NCBI RefSeq assembly: GCF_000429625.1
Contig: NZ_AUCF01000006.1
Span: forward strand, 248,001 to 312,000
Length of the DNA: 64,000 nt
Direction of reading: 5' to 3'
Origin: Azospirillum halopraeferens DSM 3675
GTDB taxonomy: Bacteria > Pseudomonadota > Alphaproteobacteria > Azospirillales > Azospirillaceae
This document shows positions 43,809 to 53,062 of the stretch, in pieces (position 1 is the first letter of the stretch; every line of letters starts with the position of its first letter). The notes beneath the pieces were generated by a model. It did not search any database. It was not told the DNA's origin and saw only the letters and a program-made list of their open reading frames with translations. The translations under genes were made by a program, and so were the position numbers.

Positions 43809-44276
43809 CTACCCCCGCGTTCCGGTCGCCGCTGCGGCGCCGTTGCCACCGTAGAGCTGGTGGGCGCGCGTTTCGAACGCCTGGACCATCCGGCGCACCG
43901 CCTCGTTGAACAGCACCCCCATGATCTTCTGCAACATCTTGGACCGGAACTCGAAGTCGACGTAGAAATCGACGCAGGTTCCCTGCTCATGCGGCAGGAA
44001 GATCCAGTGGTTGTTCAGATAGTGGAACGGCCCTTCGGTGTACTGGACGTCGATGCGGCACTGACTCTCATTGAGTTCGACGCGCGAGGTGAAACGCTCG
44101 CGAACCATCTTGAAGCCGATCACCAGATCGGCAAAAAGCACGTTGCCCTCACGCCGGCGGATGCGAGCGGCAAGACACCAGGGCAGGAACTCGGGGTAGC
44201 GTTCGACGTCGGCGACCAGCCGGTACATCTGCTGCGGCGTATAGGGCAGAACCTTGTTTTCGGCGTGAGTCGGCAT
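43809..44276 (-). CDS. COQ10/RatA-like START-domain protein
   Basis: A 155-residue protein with the START/SRPBCC fold: 'LPYTPQQMYRLVADVERYPE' followed by 'FLPWC' is the family opening. 'FTSRVELNESQCRIDVQYTE' and 'GPFHYLNNHWIFLP' are strand blocks, and 'VDFEFRSKMLQKIMGVLFNE' is the C-terminal helix. In mitochondria and alphaproteobacteria such proteins bind ubiquinone and help its use in respiration; the E. coli homologue RatA is described as a ribosome-association toxin. It lies downstream of lipA, 16 bases away, an arrangement I believe is frequent in alphaproteobacteria. Confidence 0.9.
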   Translation of the reverse strand: MPTHAENKVLPYTPQQMYRLVADVERYPEFLPWCLAARIRRREGNVLFADLVIGFKMVRERFTSRVELNESQCRIDVQYTEGPFHYLNNHWIFLPHEQGTCVDFYVDFEFRSKMLQKIMGVLFNEAVRRMVQAFETRAHQLYGGNGAAAATGTRG

Positions 44277-44292
44277 TCGCTCCCCGTTCCCG

Positions 44293-45252
44293 TCACTCGG
44301 CCGCGGCCGCCAGCTTGGCGGCGCGGGCGGCGCGCAGCTTCACGAAGTCGGCACCGGCGTGGTGCGACGACCGGGTGAGCGGCGACGCCGAAACCATCAA
44401 AAAGCCTTTGGCCCGCGCCAGGCGGGTGTACCCGTCGAACTCCTCCGGCGTCACGAAGCGGTCGACGGCCACATGCTTGGGCGTCGGCTGCAGGTACTGG
44501 CCGATGGTGATGAAGTCGACATCGGCGGCGCGCATGTCGTCCATCACCTGGGCCACCTCCTCCTTCGTTTCGCCGAGCCCGACCATGATTCCCGATTTGG
44601 TGAACATGGCGGGGTCGATCTCCTTCACCCGTGCCAACAGCGCCAGCGAGGTGAAGTAACGCGCCCCCGGACGAATCCCCGGATAAAGCCGCGGCACCGT
44701 CTCCAGATTGTGGTTGAAGACGTCGGGCCGGGCCGCCACCACGGTCTCGACCGCGCCCTTCTTTTTCTGGAAGTCTGGGGTCAGCACCTCGATGGTGGTC
44801 TGCGGCGTGGCCGCGCGGATGGCCCGGATGGTGCGGGCGAAATGCTCCGCCCCGCCGTCCTCCAGATCGTCGCGGTCCACCGAGGTGATGACCACGTGGG
44901 TGAGTTGAAGCTGCGTCACCGCCTCGGCGACGTTGTCCGGCTCGTGCGGGTCCAGCCGGTCGGGCCGGCCGGTCTCCACGTTGCAGAAGGCGCAGCCGCG
45001 CGTGCAGATCGAGCCCAGGATCATGAAGGTGGCGTGGCGGTGCTTCCAGCACTCCCCGATGTTGGGGCACGCGGCCTCTTCGCACACGGTGTGGAGCTTG
45101 AGGCCGCGCATCAGCTTGCGGGTCTCGTGGTACTCCGGGCTCATCGGCGCCTTGACCCGCAGCCATGCGGGTTTGCTGCGCTGCACCGGGTTGTCCGGAC
45201 GATGGGCCTTCTCCGGGTGGCGGAGCTTGTCGGGGGCGGGGGCGTCGGTCAT
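44293..45252 (-). CDS. lipA: lipoyl synthase
   Basis: A 319-residue radical-SAM enzyme that inserts two sulfurs into protein-bound octanoate. The auxiliary cluster motif is '[12 protein letters not shown]', the radical-SAM cluster motif '[10 protein letters not shown]', and the C-terminal Ser ligand motif lies near '[11 protein letters not shown]'. Substrates are the lipoyl domains of PdhB and PdhC encoded a few kilobases away. ATG 45252 has GGGAG at a rather long spacing; ATG 45270, six codons earlier, is possible. Confidence 0.96.
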   Translation of the reverse strand: MTDAPAPDKLRHPEKAHRPDNPVQRSKPAWLRVKAPMSPEYHETRKLMRGLKLHTVCEEAACPNIGECWKHRHATFMILGSICTRGCAFCNVETGRPDRLDPHEPDNVAEAVTQLQLTHVVITSVDRDDLEDGGAEHFARTIRAIRAATPQTTIEVLTPDFQKKKGAVETVVAARPDVFNHNLETVPRLYPGIRPGARYFTSLALLARVKEIDPAMFTKSGIMVGLGETKEEVAQVMDDMRAADVDFITIGQYLQPTPKHVAVDRFVTPEEFDGYTRLARAKGFLMVSASPLTRSSHHAGADFVKLRAARAAKLAAAAE

Positions 45253-45315
45253 GGCGTCAGCAACTCCCATCGGTCCGCCGGGGCACGGCGGGACCGGTCA
45301 ACGGGCCGGCGGCGC

Positions 45316-45801
45316 TCACACGCGCCATTCCGGCGGAAACAGTTCGGCCGGATAGGCCGGATCCAGCGCCTGGTCAAGGGTGAAGGGCGCTGCGGCGGGA
45401 AATCGGTCGAGGTCGGCGTCGGCCTCCAGAGCCGCCGTGCCGCGCGCCTCGGCGTAGATGTCGGCGAACTCTTCGGCCGCGACGGGACGCATACTGGGGC
45501 TTTGCCGCAGGCGCTTGTACAGCCTCCTGCGCTGCTCCCGCACCGTGAGCCGCCAGGGACGCAGGCAGCGGTCGTGAAGCTCCGGGCAGTACAGAAGTTT
45601 CAGCAAATGGACGACGAGCACCGACAGCCGGCTGTCGACCTCGCTCCACTCGCTGCGGCCCCTGCTTTCGATCTCCTCGGCGACATTCTCCCAGTCGATC
45701 GGGGCGTTGTTCCGCTCGGCGCCGGCACGACGGATGCGGGCCGCCTGGTCACGGGTCCAGGCGTAGAAATCATCCTCGTACGCAACGCCGCTGCGGCTCA
45801 T
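45316..45801 (-). CDS. DUF29 family protein
   Basis: A soluble protein of about 161 residues. 'YEDDFYAWTRDQAARIRR' at the N-terminus, 'IDWENVAEEIESRGRSEWSE' and 'HLLKLLYCPE' are the hallmarks of DUF29, a helical family of unknown function common in cyanobacteria and alphaproteobacteria, often in many copies. The start is uncertain: ATG 45801 has no clear ribosome site, and GTG 45822 is in frame. It lies between lpdA and lipA on the same strand, 36 bases after lpdA. Confidence 0.85.
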   Translation of the reverse strand: MSRSGVAYEDDFYAWTRDQAARIRRAGAERNNAPIDWENVAEEIESRGRSEWSEVDSRLSVLVVHLLKLLYCPELHDRCLRPWRLTVREQRRRLYKRLRQSPSMRPVAAEEFADIYAEARGTAALEADADLDRFPAAAPFTLDQALDPAYPAELFPPEWRV

Positions 45802-45837
45802 CGATCGACCGGAAGATGTCACATCGGATCATACTAA

Positions 45838-47235
45838 TCAGAAGTGGATCGCCCGGCCATAGGCATCAAGGACCGACTCGTGCATCATCTCCGACAGGGT
45901 CGGGTGCGGGAACACGGTGTGCATCAGGTCGGCCTCGGTGGTCTCCAGGGTCTTGGCGACCGTGTAGCCCTGGATCAGCTCGGTCACCTCGGCACCGATC
46001 ATGTGGGCGCCCAGCAACTCGCCGGTCTTCGCGTCGAAGATGGTCTTGACCAGCCCCTCCGGCTCACCCAGCGCGATGGCCTTGCCGTTGCCCATGAACG
46101 GGAAACGCCCGACCTTCACCGCGTAGCCCTTTTCCTTCGCCTTCGCCTCGGTCAGGCCCACCGACGCCACCTGCGGGTGGGAGTAGGTGCAGCCGGGGAT
46201 CATGCGGACGTCCAGCGGGTGCGGGTGCTTGCCGGCGATGTGCTCGGCCACGATCACGCCCTCGTGGCTGGCCTTGTGGGCGAGCCAGGGCGGCTGGGTC
46301 ACGTCGCCGATGGCGTAAAGGCCGGGCTCGTCCGTCTCGCACATGGGGTTGGTGACGATGTGGCCGCGGTCCAGCTTCACGCGGGTGTTCTCCAGCCCCA
46401 GGTTCTCGGTGTTGGGCGAGATGCCCACCGCGACGATGACGCGGTCCACCGTGATGTCCTCGGTCTTGCCGCCGGTCTCCACGGCGACGGTGACGCTGTC
46501 GGCGGACTTGCGCAGGTTGCCGGCTTTGGCGCCGGTGATGATGCGCATCCCCTGCTTCTCGAACGCCTTGCGCGCCAGACCGGAGATCTCCGCGTCCTCC
46601 ACGGGGAGGATGCGGTCCATCACCTCCACCACCGTGACCTTGGAGCCCAGGGCGTTGTAGAAGCTGGCGAACTCGATGCCGATGGCGCCGGAGCCGATGA
46701 CCAGCAGCGACTTGGGGAAGCCGTCGGGGGTCATCGCCTTCTTGTAGGTCCACACCAGCTTGCCGTCCTCTTCGAGGCCCGGCAGGGTGCGGGCGCGCGC
46801 ACCGGTGGCGATGATGATGTGCCTGGCCCCGAAGGTGCCCACCGCCGCGCCGCCCTTGGTGACGGCGACCTGGCCCTTGCCGGCCAGCTTCGCCTCGCCG
46901 TCGATGACGGTCACCTTGTTCTTCTTCAGCAGGTGCCGGACACCGCCGTTGAGCTGCCCCGCCACCTTGCGCGACCGTTCGACCACCTTGGCAAGGTCGA
47001 ACGACACGCCATCGGCGGACAAGCCGTAATCGGCGGCGTGCTTCATCAGGTGCATGACCTCGGCCGAGCGCAGCAGCGCCTTGGTCGGGATGCAGCCCCA
47101 GTTCAGGCAGATGCCGCCGAGGTGCTCGCGCTCCACCACCGCCGTGTGCAGGCCGAGCTGGGCGGCGCGGATCGCCGCCACATAGCCACCCGGACCGGCA
47201 CCGACGACGATGACGTCATAGTTCATGTCGGCCAT
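45838..47235 (-). CDS. lpdA: dihydrolipoyl dehydrogenase (E3)
   Basis: A 465-residue FAD enzyme that reoxidises dihydrolipoamide with NAD+. 'DVIVVGAGPGGYVAAIRAAQ' binds FAD; the redox disulfide is Cys43-Cys48 in 'GGICLNWGCIPTKALL'; 'SLLVIGSGAIGIEFASFYNA' binds NAD; and 'HTVFPHPTLSEMMHESVLDA' carries the catalytic His-Glu pair. The gene follows pdhC by 45 bases and serves the same complex. AGGAGG precedes ATG 47235. Confidence 0.97.
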   Translation of the reverse strand: MADMNYDVIVVGAGPGGYVAAIRAAQLGLHTAVVEREHLGGICLNWGCIPTKALLRSAEVMHLMKHAADYGLSADGVSFDLAKVVERSRKVAGQLNGGVRHLLKKNKVTVIDGEAKLAGKGQVAVTKGGAAVGTFGARHIIIATGARARTLPGLEEDGKLVWTYKKAMTPDGFPKSLLVIGSGAIGIEFASFYNALGSKVTVVEVMDRILPVEDAEISGLARKAFEKQGMRIITGAKAGNLRKSADSVTVAVETGGKTEDITVDRVIVAVGISPNTENLGLENTRVKLDRGHIVTNPMCETDEPGLYAIGDVTQPPWLAHKASHEGVIVAEHIAGKHPHPLDVRMIPGCTYSHPQVASVGLTEAKAKEKGYAVKVGRFPFMGNGKAIALGEPEGLVKTIFDAKTGELLGAHMIGAEVTELIQGYTVAKTLETTEADLMHTVFPHPTLSEMMHESVLDAYGRAIHF

Positions 47236-47280
47236 GAATACAGCCTCCTAAATCCTTGATGCGTCAGCGTTGTCGGCCCG

Positions 47281-48624
47281 TCAGAGCAGCATGCTCAACG
47301 GATCCTCGATCAGCGATTTGAAGACCGACAGGAACTGCGCCCCGACGGCCCCGTCGGCGACGCGGTGATCGATCGAGATGGTGCAGGTCATCACCGTGGC
47401 GATGGCCAGCGCGCCATCCTTCACCACCGGCCGCTGCTCGCTGACGCCGACCGCCAGAATGGCGCCCTGGGGCGGGTTGATCAGCGCCTCGAACTGCTTG
47501 ATCCCGAACATGCCGAGGTTGGAGATGGAGAAGGTGCCGCCCTGGAACTCCTCCGGCTTCAGCGTGCCCTCGCGGGCCCGCTTGGCCAGATCCTTCATCT
47601 CGTTCGAGATCTCGGCCAGGCCCTTGCGGTCGGCGTTCTTTATGATGGGCGTGATCAGGCCGGTCGGCGTCGCCGCCGCCACCGAGACGTCGACGCTCTC
47701 GTACTGAAGCATCGCGTCGTCGGTCCAGGCGGCGTTCAGCGCGGGCATCTTCTTCAGCGCCAGGGCGGAGGCCCGGATGATGAAGTCGTTGACCGACAGC
47801 TTGTAGGAGTCGGAGCGCCCGTTCAGCTCGGCACGCACCTTCAGCAGCGCATCGATCTGGCAGTCCACGGTCAGATGGTACTGCGGGATCGTCTGCTGCC
47901 CCTCGGTCAGGCGGCGCGCGATCGTCTTGCGCATGGAGCTGTTGGGCACCGCCTTGTAGCGCATGCCCAGCTTGTCCGAGTAGGACTTCGCGTCGATGCC
48001 GGCGGACAGCTTGGCCGCCGGGGCCGCCGCGGTCGCGGGGGCGGCCTGCGCGGCCGCAGCGGACGCAGCGGCGGGAGCCGCGGCGGCGGCCGGGCGCGGC
48101 GCCGCCTTCGCGGCCTCCACGTCGGCCTTGACGATGCGGCCGTTGGGGCCGGTGCCCTTGATGGCCGCCAGGTCGAGCCCGGCCTGTCCGGCCAGGCGGC
48201 GGGCCAGCGGGCTGGCGAACACACGCCCGCCCGGCGCGGACGCCGACGCGGCGGCCGGAGCCGCAGCCGCCTTGGGCGCCTCCGCCGGGGCCGGGGCCGG
48301 GGCGGCCTGCGGCGCCGGAGCGGCCGGAGCCGCCGAGGCGGCACCGCCGGACGCGGCGGCGCTCAGCGCACTTTCGTCCTCGCCTTCCTCCAGCAGGATG
48401 GCGATGGGGGTGTTGACGGCGACGCCCTGGGAGCCGCCTTCGACGAGGATCTTGCCCAGACGGCCCTCGTCGACCGCCTCCACCTCCATGGTGGCCTTGT
48501 CGGTCTCGATCTCGGCCAGCACGTCGCCGGCCTTGACCTCGTCGCCTTCCTTCTTCAGCCACTTGGCGAGGTTGCCCTCGGTCATGGTGGGCGAGAGGGC
48601 GGGCATCAGGATCGGAATGGTCAT
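47281..48624 (-). CDS. pdhC: pyruvate dehydrogenase E2, dihydrolipoamide acetyltransferase
   Basis: A 447-residue E2 subunit. One N-terminal lipoyl domain carries lipoyl Lys43 in '[15 protein letters not shown]'. An Ala/Pro-rich linker follows, then the peripheral-subunit-binding domain '[20 protein letters not shown]', a second Ala-rich linker, and the acetyltransferase domain ending with the active-site '[17 protein letters not shown]'. Domain order is typical of alphaproteobacterial and mitochondrial E2. It is 13 bases downstream of pdhB. Confidence 0.97.
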   Translation of the reverse strand: MTIPILMPALSPTMTEGNLAKWLKKEGDEVKAGDVLAEIETDKATMEVEAVDEGRLGKILVEGGSQGVAVNTPIAILLEEGEDESALSAAASGGAASAAPAAPAPQAAPAPAPAEAPKAAAAPAAASASAPGGRVFASPLARRLAGQAGLDLAAIKGTGPNGRIVKADVEAAKAAPRPAAAAAPAAASAAAAQAAPATAAAPAAKLSAGIDAKSYSDKLGMRYKAVPNSSMRKTIARRLTEGQQTIPQYHLTVDCQIDALLKVRAELNGRSDSYKLSVNDFIIRASALALKKMPALNAAWTDDAMLQYESVDVSVAAATPTGLITPIIKNADRKGLAEISNEMKDLAKRAREGTLKPEEFQGGTFSISNLGMFGIKQFEALINPPQGAILAVGVSEQRPVVKDGALAIATVMTCTISIDHRVADGAVGAQFLSVFKSLIEDPLSMLL

Positions 48625-48637
48625 GGCGCCCTCCTCC

Positions 48638-50029
<1,392 letters not shown>

Positions 50030-50110
50030 ACCTTCCCTCCGTCCGCGCGGGCGGCCACGGGACGCGTTCGGTCCCCGGCGCACCGCCGCAGCTCCGCCAA
50101 TGGGTTCACG

Positions 50111-51136
50111 TCAGCTTTCGATGAGGACGTCCGTCCACAGCTCGGACGGATCCGGCTCCGGACTCTGCTGGGCGAACTCGGCCGCCTCGGACACCACCGC
50201 CTTCACCTCGCGGTCGATCTCCTTCAGCTTGTCCTCGTCGGCGATGCCGCTGTCGAGCAGGAGCTTCTTCATCTGGTCGATGGGATCGGACTCGGTCCGC
50301 ATCTTCTCGACCTCTTCCTTCGTCCGGTACTTGGCGGGGTCGGACATGGAGTGGCCGCGGTAGCGGTAGGTCTTCAGCTCCAGAATGACGGGGCCGTTGC
50401 CCTCGCGCACCCAGGGGACCCATTCGTCGGCGGCGGCCTTCACGTCCAGCACGTTCATGCCGTTGACCTGGTGGCCGGGAATGCCGTAGGAGGCGCCGCG
50501 CTGGTGCAGCTCGCCGGCGGAGGCCCGCTCCTGCGCGGTGCCCATGGCGTACTTGTTGTTCTCGATGATGTAGATGACGGGCAGCTTCCACAGCGCCGCC
50601 ATGTTGAAGCTCTCGTACACCTGGCCCTGGTTGACGGCGCCGTCACCGAGGTAGCAGGTGCACACACCCCCGTCGCCGGAGTACTTGTGGGCGAAGGCGA
50701 GGCCGGTGCCCAGCGGCACCTGGGCGCCGACGATGCCGTGGCCGCCGAAGAACGCCTTCTCGCGGCTGAACATGTGCATCGAGCCGCCCTTGCCCTTGGA
50801 GTAGCCGCCGCGCCGCCCCGTCAGCTCCGCCATGACGCCCTTGGGGTCCATGCCGCAGGCCAGCATATGGCCGTGGTCGCGGTAGCTGGTGATGACGCTG
50901 TCGCCGTCCTTCAGCGCGGCCTGGATGCCCACCACCACGGCCTCCTGGCCGATGTAGAGGTGGCAGAAGCCGCCGATCAGGCCCATGCCGTAGAGCTGGC
51001 CGGACTTCTCCTCGAACCGGCGGATCAGGAGCATGTCACGGTAATAACGCAGCAGTTCCTCGGGCGAGGCCTGCGGGGCCGTGTTCGACGAAACGGTGTC
51101 GGAAGGCGCCTTAGTACGGCGTCGTGGCGCAGCCAT
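50111..51136 (-). CDS. pdhA: pyruvate dehydrogenase E1 alpha
   Basis: A 341-residue thiamine-diphosphate subunit. 'YYRDMLLIRRFEEKSGQLYG' is the family opening; 'VITSYRDHGHMLACGMDP' follows; the ThDP motif is 'YLGDGAVNQGQVYESFNMAA' ending at 'IIENN'; and 'TYRYRGHSMSDPAKYRTKEE' contains the phosphorylation-loop equivalent. It pairs with PdhB and heads the pdhA-pdhB-pdhC-lpdA run. GGGGAGGA precedes ATG 51136, and a good promoter lies at 51201-51229. Confidence 0.97.
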   Translation of the reverse strand: MAAPRRRTKAPSDTVSSNTAPQASPEELLRYYRDMLLIRRFEEKSGQLYGMGLIGGFCHLYIGQEAVVVGIQAALKDGDSVITSYRDHGHMLACGMDPKGVMAELTGRRGGYSKGKGGSMHMFSREKAFFGGHGIVGAQVPLGTGLAFAHKYSGDGGVCTCYLGDGAVNQGQVYESFNMAALWKLPVIYIIENNKYAMGTAQERASAGELHQRGASYGIPGHQVNGMNVLDVKAAADEWVPWVREGNGPVILELKTYRYRGHSMSDPAKYRTKEEVEKMRTESDPIDQMKKLLLDSGIADEDKLKEIDREVKAVVSEAAEFAQQSPEPDPSELWTDVLIES

Positions 51137-51200
51137 GTGTCCTCCCCTGGCTTGACGGGACCGGCGGTCACCTGCCGGGTGCTACCGGTCGTTGGTGGTA

Positions 51201-51229
51201 TTCATAGCGCCCAAGTCCCGTCCGGGCAA
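51201..51229 (-). promoter_or_regulatory. predicted promoter of the pdh operon
   Basis: On the minus strand, TTGCCC (51224-51229), a 17-base spacer and TATGAA (51201-51206). The start of transcription would be near 51194, leaving a leader of about 58 bases. Confidence 0.6.
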
Positions 51230-51255
51230 GGGCGGCAACTCCAACCAATTGATTT

Positions 51256-51292
51256 CACTTGAAAAAAGTGCCGTTAACTCACTTCTGGTTAA
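51256..51292. promoter_or_regulatory. inverted repeats upstream of the pdh promoter
   Basis: CACTT (51256-51260) is inverted against AAGTG (51266-51270), and TTAAC (51274-51278) against GTTAA (51288-51292). They lie 27-63 bases upstream of the -35 element, an activator-like position. Confidence 0.4.
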
Positions 51293-51670
51293 ACCGCTGA
51301 TTTGGGAGCGCTTCCCGCCGCGCCAGCGCTGCAGCGGGTGACATTCGGAAAACAATCGGCTGAACAAAGCAATAAACCGCGCCCGCCGGCGGGTCCGAAC
51401 GGTGCTTTGTGATCGTTCCTCCGGCTTGGATTGTGGTTCCGGTTGTGAAGCGGGTCACGGTATCGGGCGGGCCGACGCGGCGCCGACGGCGGCAGGTGCA
51501 CGGGCCGGCAAGCGGACAACAGCGGATGGACGCGGTCCGTTGCACGGCACCGGCACGGTGCAGGGACCAACGTCGGACATCACATGACGGCAGCGTAGCA
51601 CCCCGCCGGGGCGCCGGCCACGGTGAAGCCCGGTGCTATGACGAAGGGTGGGCGGGGACGGAAGGGCCGA

Positions 51671-52069
51671 TCAGCGCGCCGCGGTGATCCCCTCATGCGG
51701 CGCCGGCAGGTGCGGTTCCACCGCATCGGGAAGCGGCGTGCGGGGCAGCACCACTTCGTTGGGATGCGTCAGGTTCAGCATGGAGCGCGCCCGCTCGTCC
51801 AGCATGTCCAGGTCGAGATGATCGGTGCGCAGCAGGCTGGCGCGCTTTTCCATGAGCTGGCGCTCGCTGCGCACCTCGTCCAGGACGCGCTCGGCGGTGG
51901 CGATCTCGCCCTGCAGGTGCTTGAGCGCGATCAGGCCGCGGTCGCCCTGAACCGCGTAATAGACGAAGTACGCAACGACGCAGGCGCCGATGGCGGGCCC
52001 GATGACCTGCCGAAGGGCGTTGCGCAGGGCGCGGGTCACCGCGCCGGTGATGTGATCGACCATCGTCAT
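51671..52069 (-). CDS. ftsB: septum formation initiator family protein (FtsB/DivIC-like)
   Basis: A small bitopic membrane protein of about 132 residues. One helix (VIGPAIGACVVAYFVYYAVQ) near residue 22 is followed by 'GDRGLIALKHLQGEIATAER', the FtsB/DivIC signature, then a coiled coil and a conserved 'LDMLDERARSMLNLTHPNEV'. It bridges FtsQ/FtsL in the divisome. Its place next to pdhA (usually eno-ftsB-pdhA in alphaproteobacteria) supports the call; eno is not seen here. The start is ATG 52069 or 52063; neither has a clear ribosome site. Confidence 0.88.
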   Translation of the reverse strand: MTMVDHITGAVTRALRNALRQVIGPAIGACVVAYFVYYAVQGDRGLIALKHLQGEIATAERVLDEVRSERQLMEKRASLLRTDHLDLDMLDERARSMLNLTHPNEVVLPRTPLPDAVEPHLPAPHEGITAAR

Positions 52070-52299
52070 GATCGCGATGGAATCACGGCCGACTCCGGCG
52101 GTCAAACGGAAACGGGGCCTGTCCGGACGAACAGGTGCCAGTGGGTTCCCGCCGCCACACTACGACCATCGGAGAACCCCTCCCGCCCGAATGCGCCGGC
52201 GGGGCCGGGGAATAGCGTCGTGCTCCCCGGTGTTCCGCCTTCCGACCGCGCCCCGAGTCCGGGGCCGCGGCGTCCGGGATCACAAGGTGGAGAGACACG

Positions 52300-52494
52300 A
52301 TGCGCAGCAGGTTCTGGCTGGCCGCCCTGCCGGCCGTCCTTCTCGGTGTCGCCGCGTGCGACAACCAGGTGGCCGAGGCGCCGGCGCCGGCCGACGATCC
52401 GTCGATGGCCGAACAGCCCATGACCACCACCCCGCCGGCGGATGATCCCGCCATGGGCGGGCCGGCGACCACGCCCCCGCCGGCCCCGCAGTAA
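52300..52494 (+). CDS. small proline-rich lipoprotein
   Basis: A 64-residue protein with a lipoprotein signal (MRSRFWLAALPAVLLGVAAC); the lipobox is VAAC, so Cys20 would be lipidated. The 44-residue mature part is almost only Ala, Pro, Asp, Met, Thr and Gly, with a loose repeat around 'ADDPSM' and 'ADDPAM', and no fold is expected. GGTGGAGA lies before ATG 52300, and a strong terminator follows the stop, both supporting a real transcription unit. Function is unknown; it could be a small envelope spacer. Confidence 0.7.
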   Translation: MRSRFWLAALPAVLLGVAACDNQVAEAPAPADDPSMAEQPMTTTPPADDPAMGGPATTPPPAPQ

Positions 52495-52503
52495 CGCCGG
52501 GCA

Positions 52504-52532
52504 CCCCGCCCGGTGCCGGCCACCGGGCGGGG
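52504..52532. terminator. 12-bp perfect hairpin between convergent genes
   Basis: CCCCGCCCGGTG (52504-52515) and CACCGGGCGGGG (52521-52532) pair perfectly around CCGGC. It lies nine bases after the lipoprotein stop and six bases beyond the thioesterase stop, so it should act on both strands. Confidence 0.85.
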
Positions 52533-52538
52533 CCGCGG

Positions 52539-52949
52539 TCATTGCGCAGGCGGCACCGGACGGGGGTGGCCGTCGTCGGCTATGGCGACATAGGTGAACA
52601 CCCCCTCGGTCACCCGGACCGTTTCGCCGGTCAGGAACCGGCGCACCCAGGTGTCGATGCGCACGCGCATGGACGTGCGGCCCACCCGCTCCACGGTCGC
52701 AAAGCAGCTCACCTCATCGCCCACATAGACCGGCTTGTGGAAGGTCATCGCCTCGATCCCCACCGTGGCGACCCGGCCGCGGGCGCGCCGCACCGCCACC
52801 ACGCCGCCGGCCAGGTCCATTTGCGCCAGCAGCCAGCCGCCGAAGATGTCGCCGTTGGGGTTGGTGTCGCCCGGCATGGCTATGGCCCGCAACGCCGGCC
52901 CGTCGCTCAGGCCTGCCGGCTCGGCCTCACCCGGCATGGCGTCGCTCAT
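52539..52949 (-). CDS. acyl-CoA thioesterase (YciA-like hotdog fold)
   Basis: A 136-residue single hotdog-domain thioesterase that hydrolyses acyl-CoA. 'AMPGDTNPNGDIFGGWLLAQ' followed by 'MDLAGG' is the conserved N-terminal block with the Asn/Asp active-site residues of the YciA/BACH group, and 'MTFHKPVYVGDEVSCFATVE' is the following strand pair. Chain-length preference is unknown. ATG 52949 lies four bases after GGAGGAG; GTG 52952 next to it is less well spaced. Confidence 0.92.
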   Translation of the reverse strand: MSDAMPGEAEPAGLSDGPALRAIAMPGDTNPNGDIFGGWLLAQMDLAGGVVAVRRARGRVATVGIEAMTFHKPVYVGDEVSCFATVERVGRTSMRVRIDTWVRRFLTGETVRVTEGVFTYVAIADDGHPRPVPPAQ

Positions 52950-53026
52950 CACACTCCTCCGCCCTCAGTGGTTTCTTGTGCGAACAAAATCTTGTGCACG
53001 GCCCATTGTGCGGCCACAGCATACGC

Positions 53027-53055
53027 TTGCGCACCCCTGACGAAATTCCTATATT
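53027..53055 (+). promoter_or_regulatory. predicted promoter of parE
   Basis: TTGCGC (53027-53032), a 17-base spacer and TATATT (53050-53055). The -10 ends only seven bases before ATG 53063, so transcription should start at or next to the start codon. Confidence 0.6.
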
Positions 53056-53062
53056 GGCCGCC

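Larger units (their letters stand above)
51137..51670. other. 534-bp gap upstream of pdhA
   Basis: It holds the pdhA promoter and a cluster of inverted repeats (51256-51292). The part from about 51241 to 51300 is AT-rich. Short open frames elsewhere in the gap show no family features and no ribosome sites. No RNA gene was recognised. Confidence 0.6.

Noticed and set aside
51402-51587. Short open frames in the gap upstream of pdhA
   Set aside because: No ribosome site, no conserved features, and overlapping frames on both strands look equally random.
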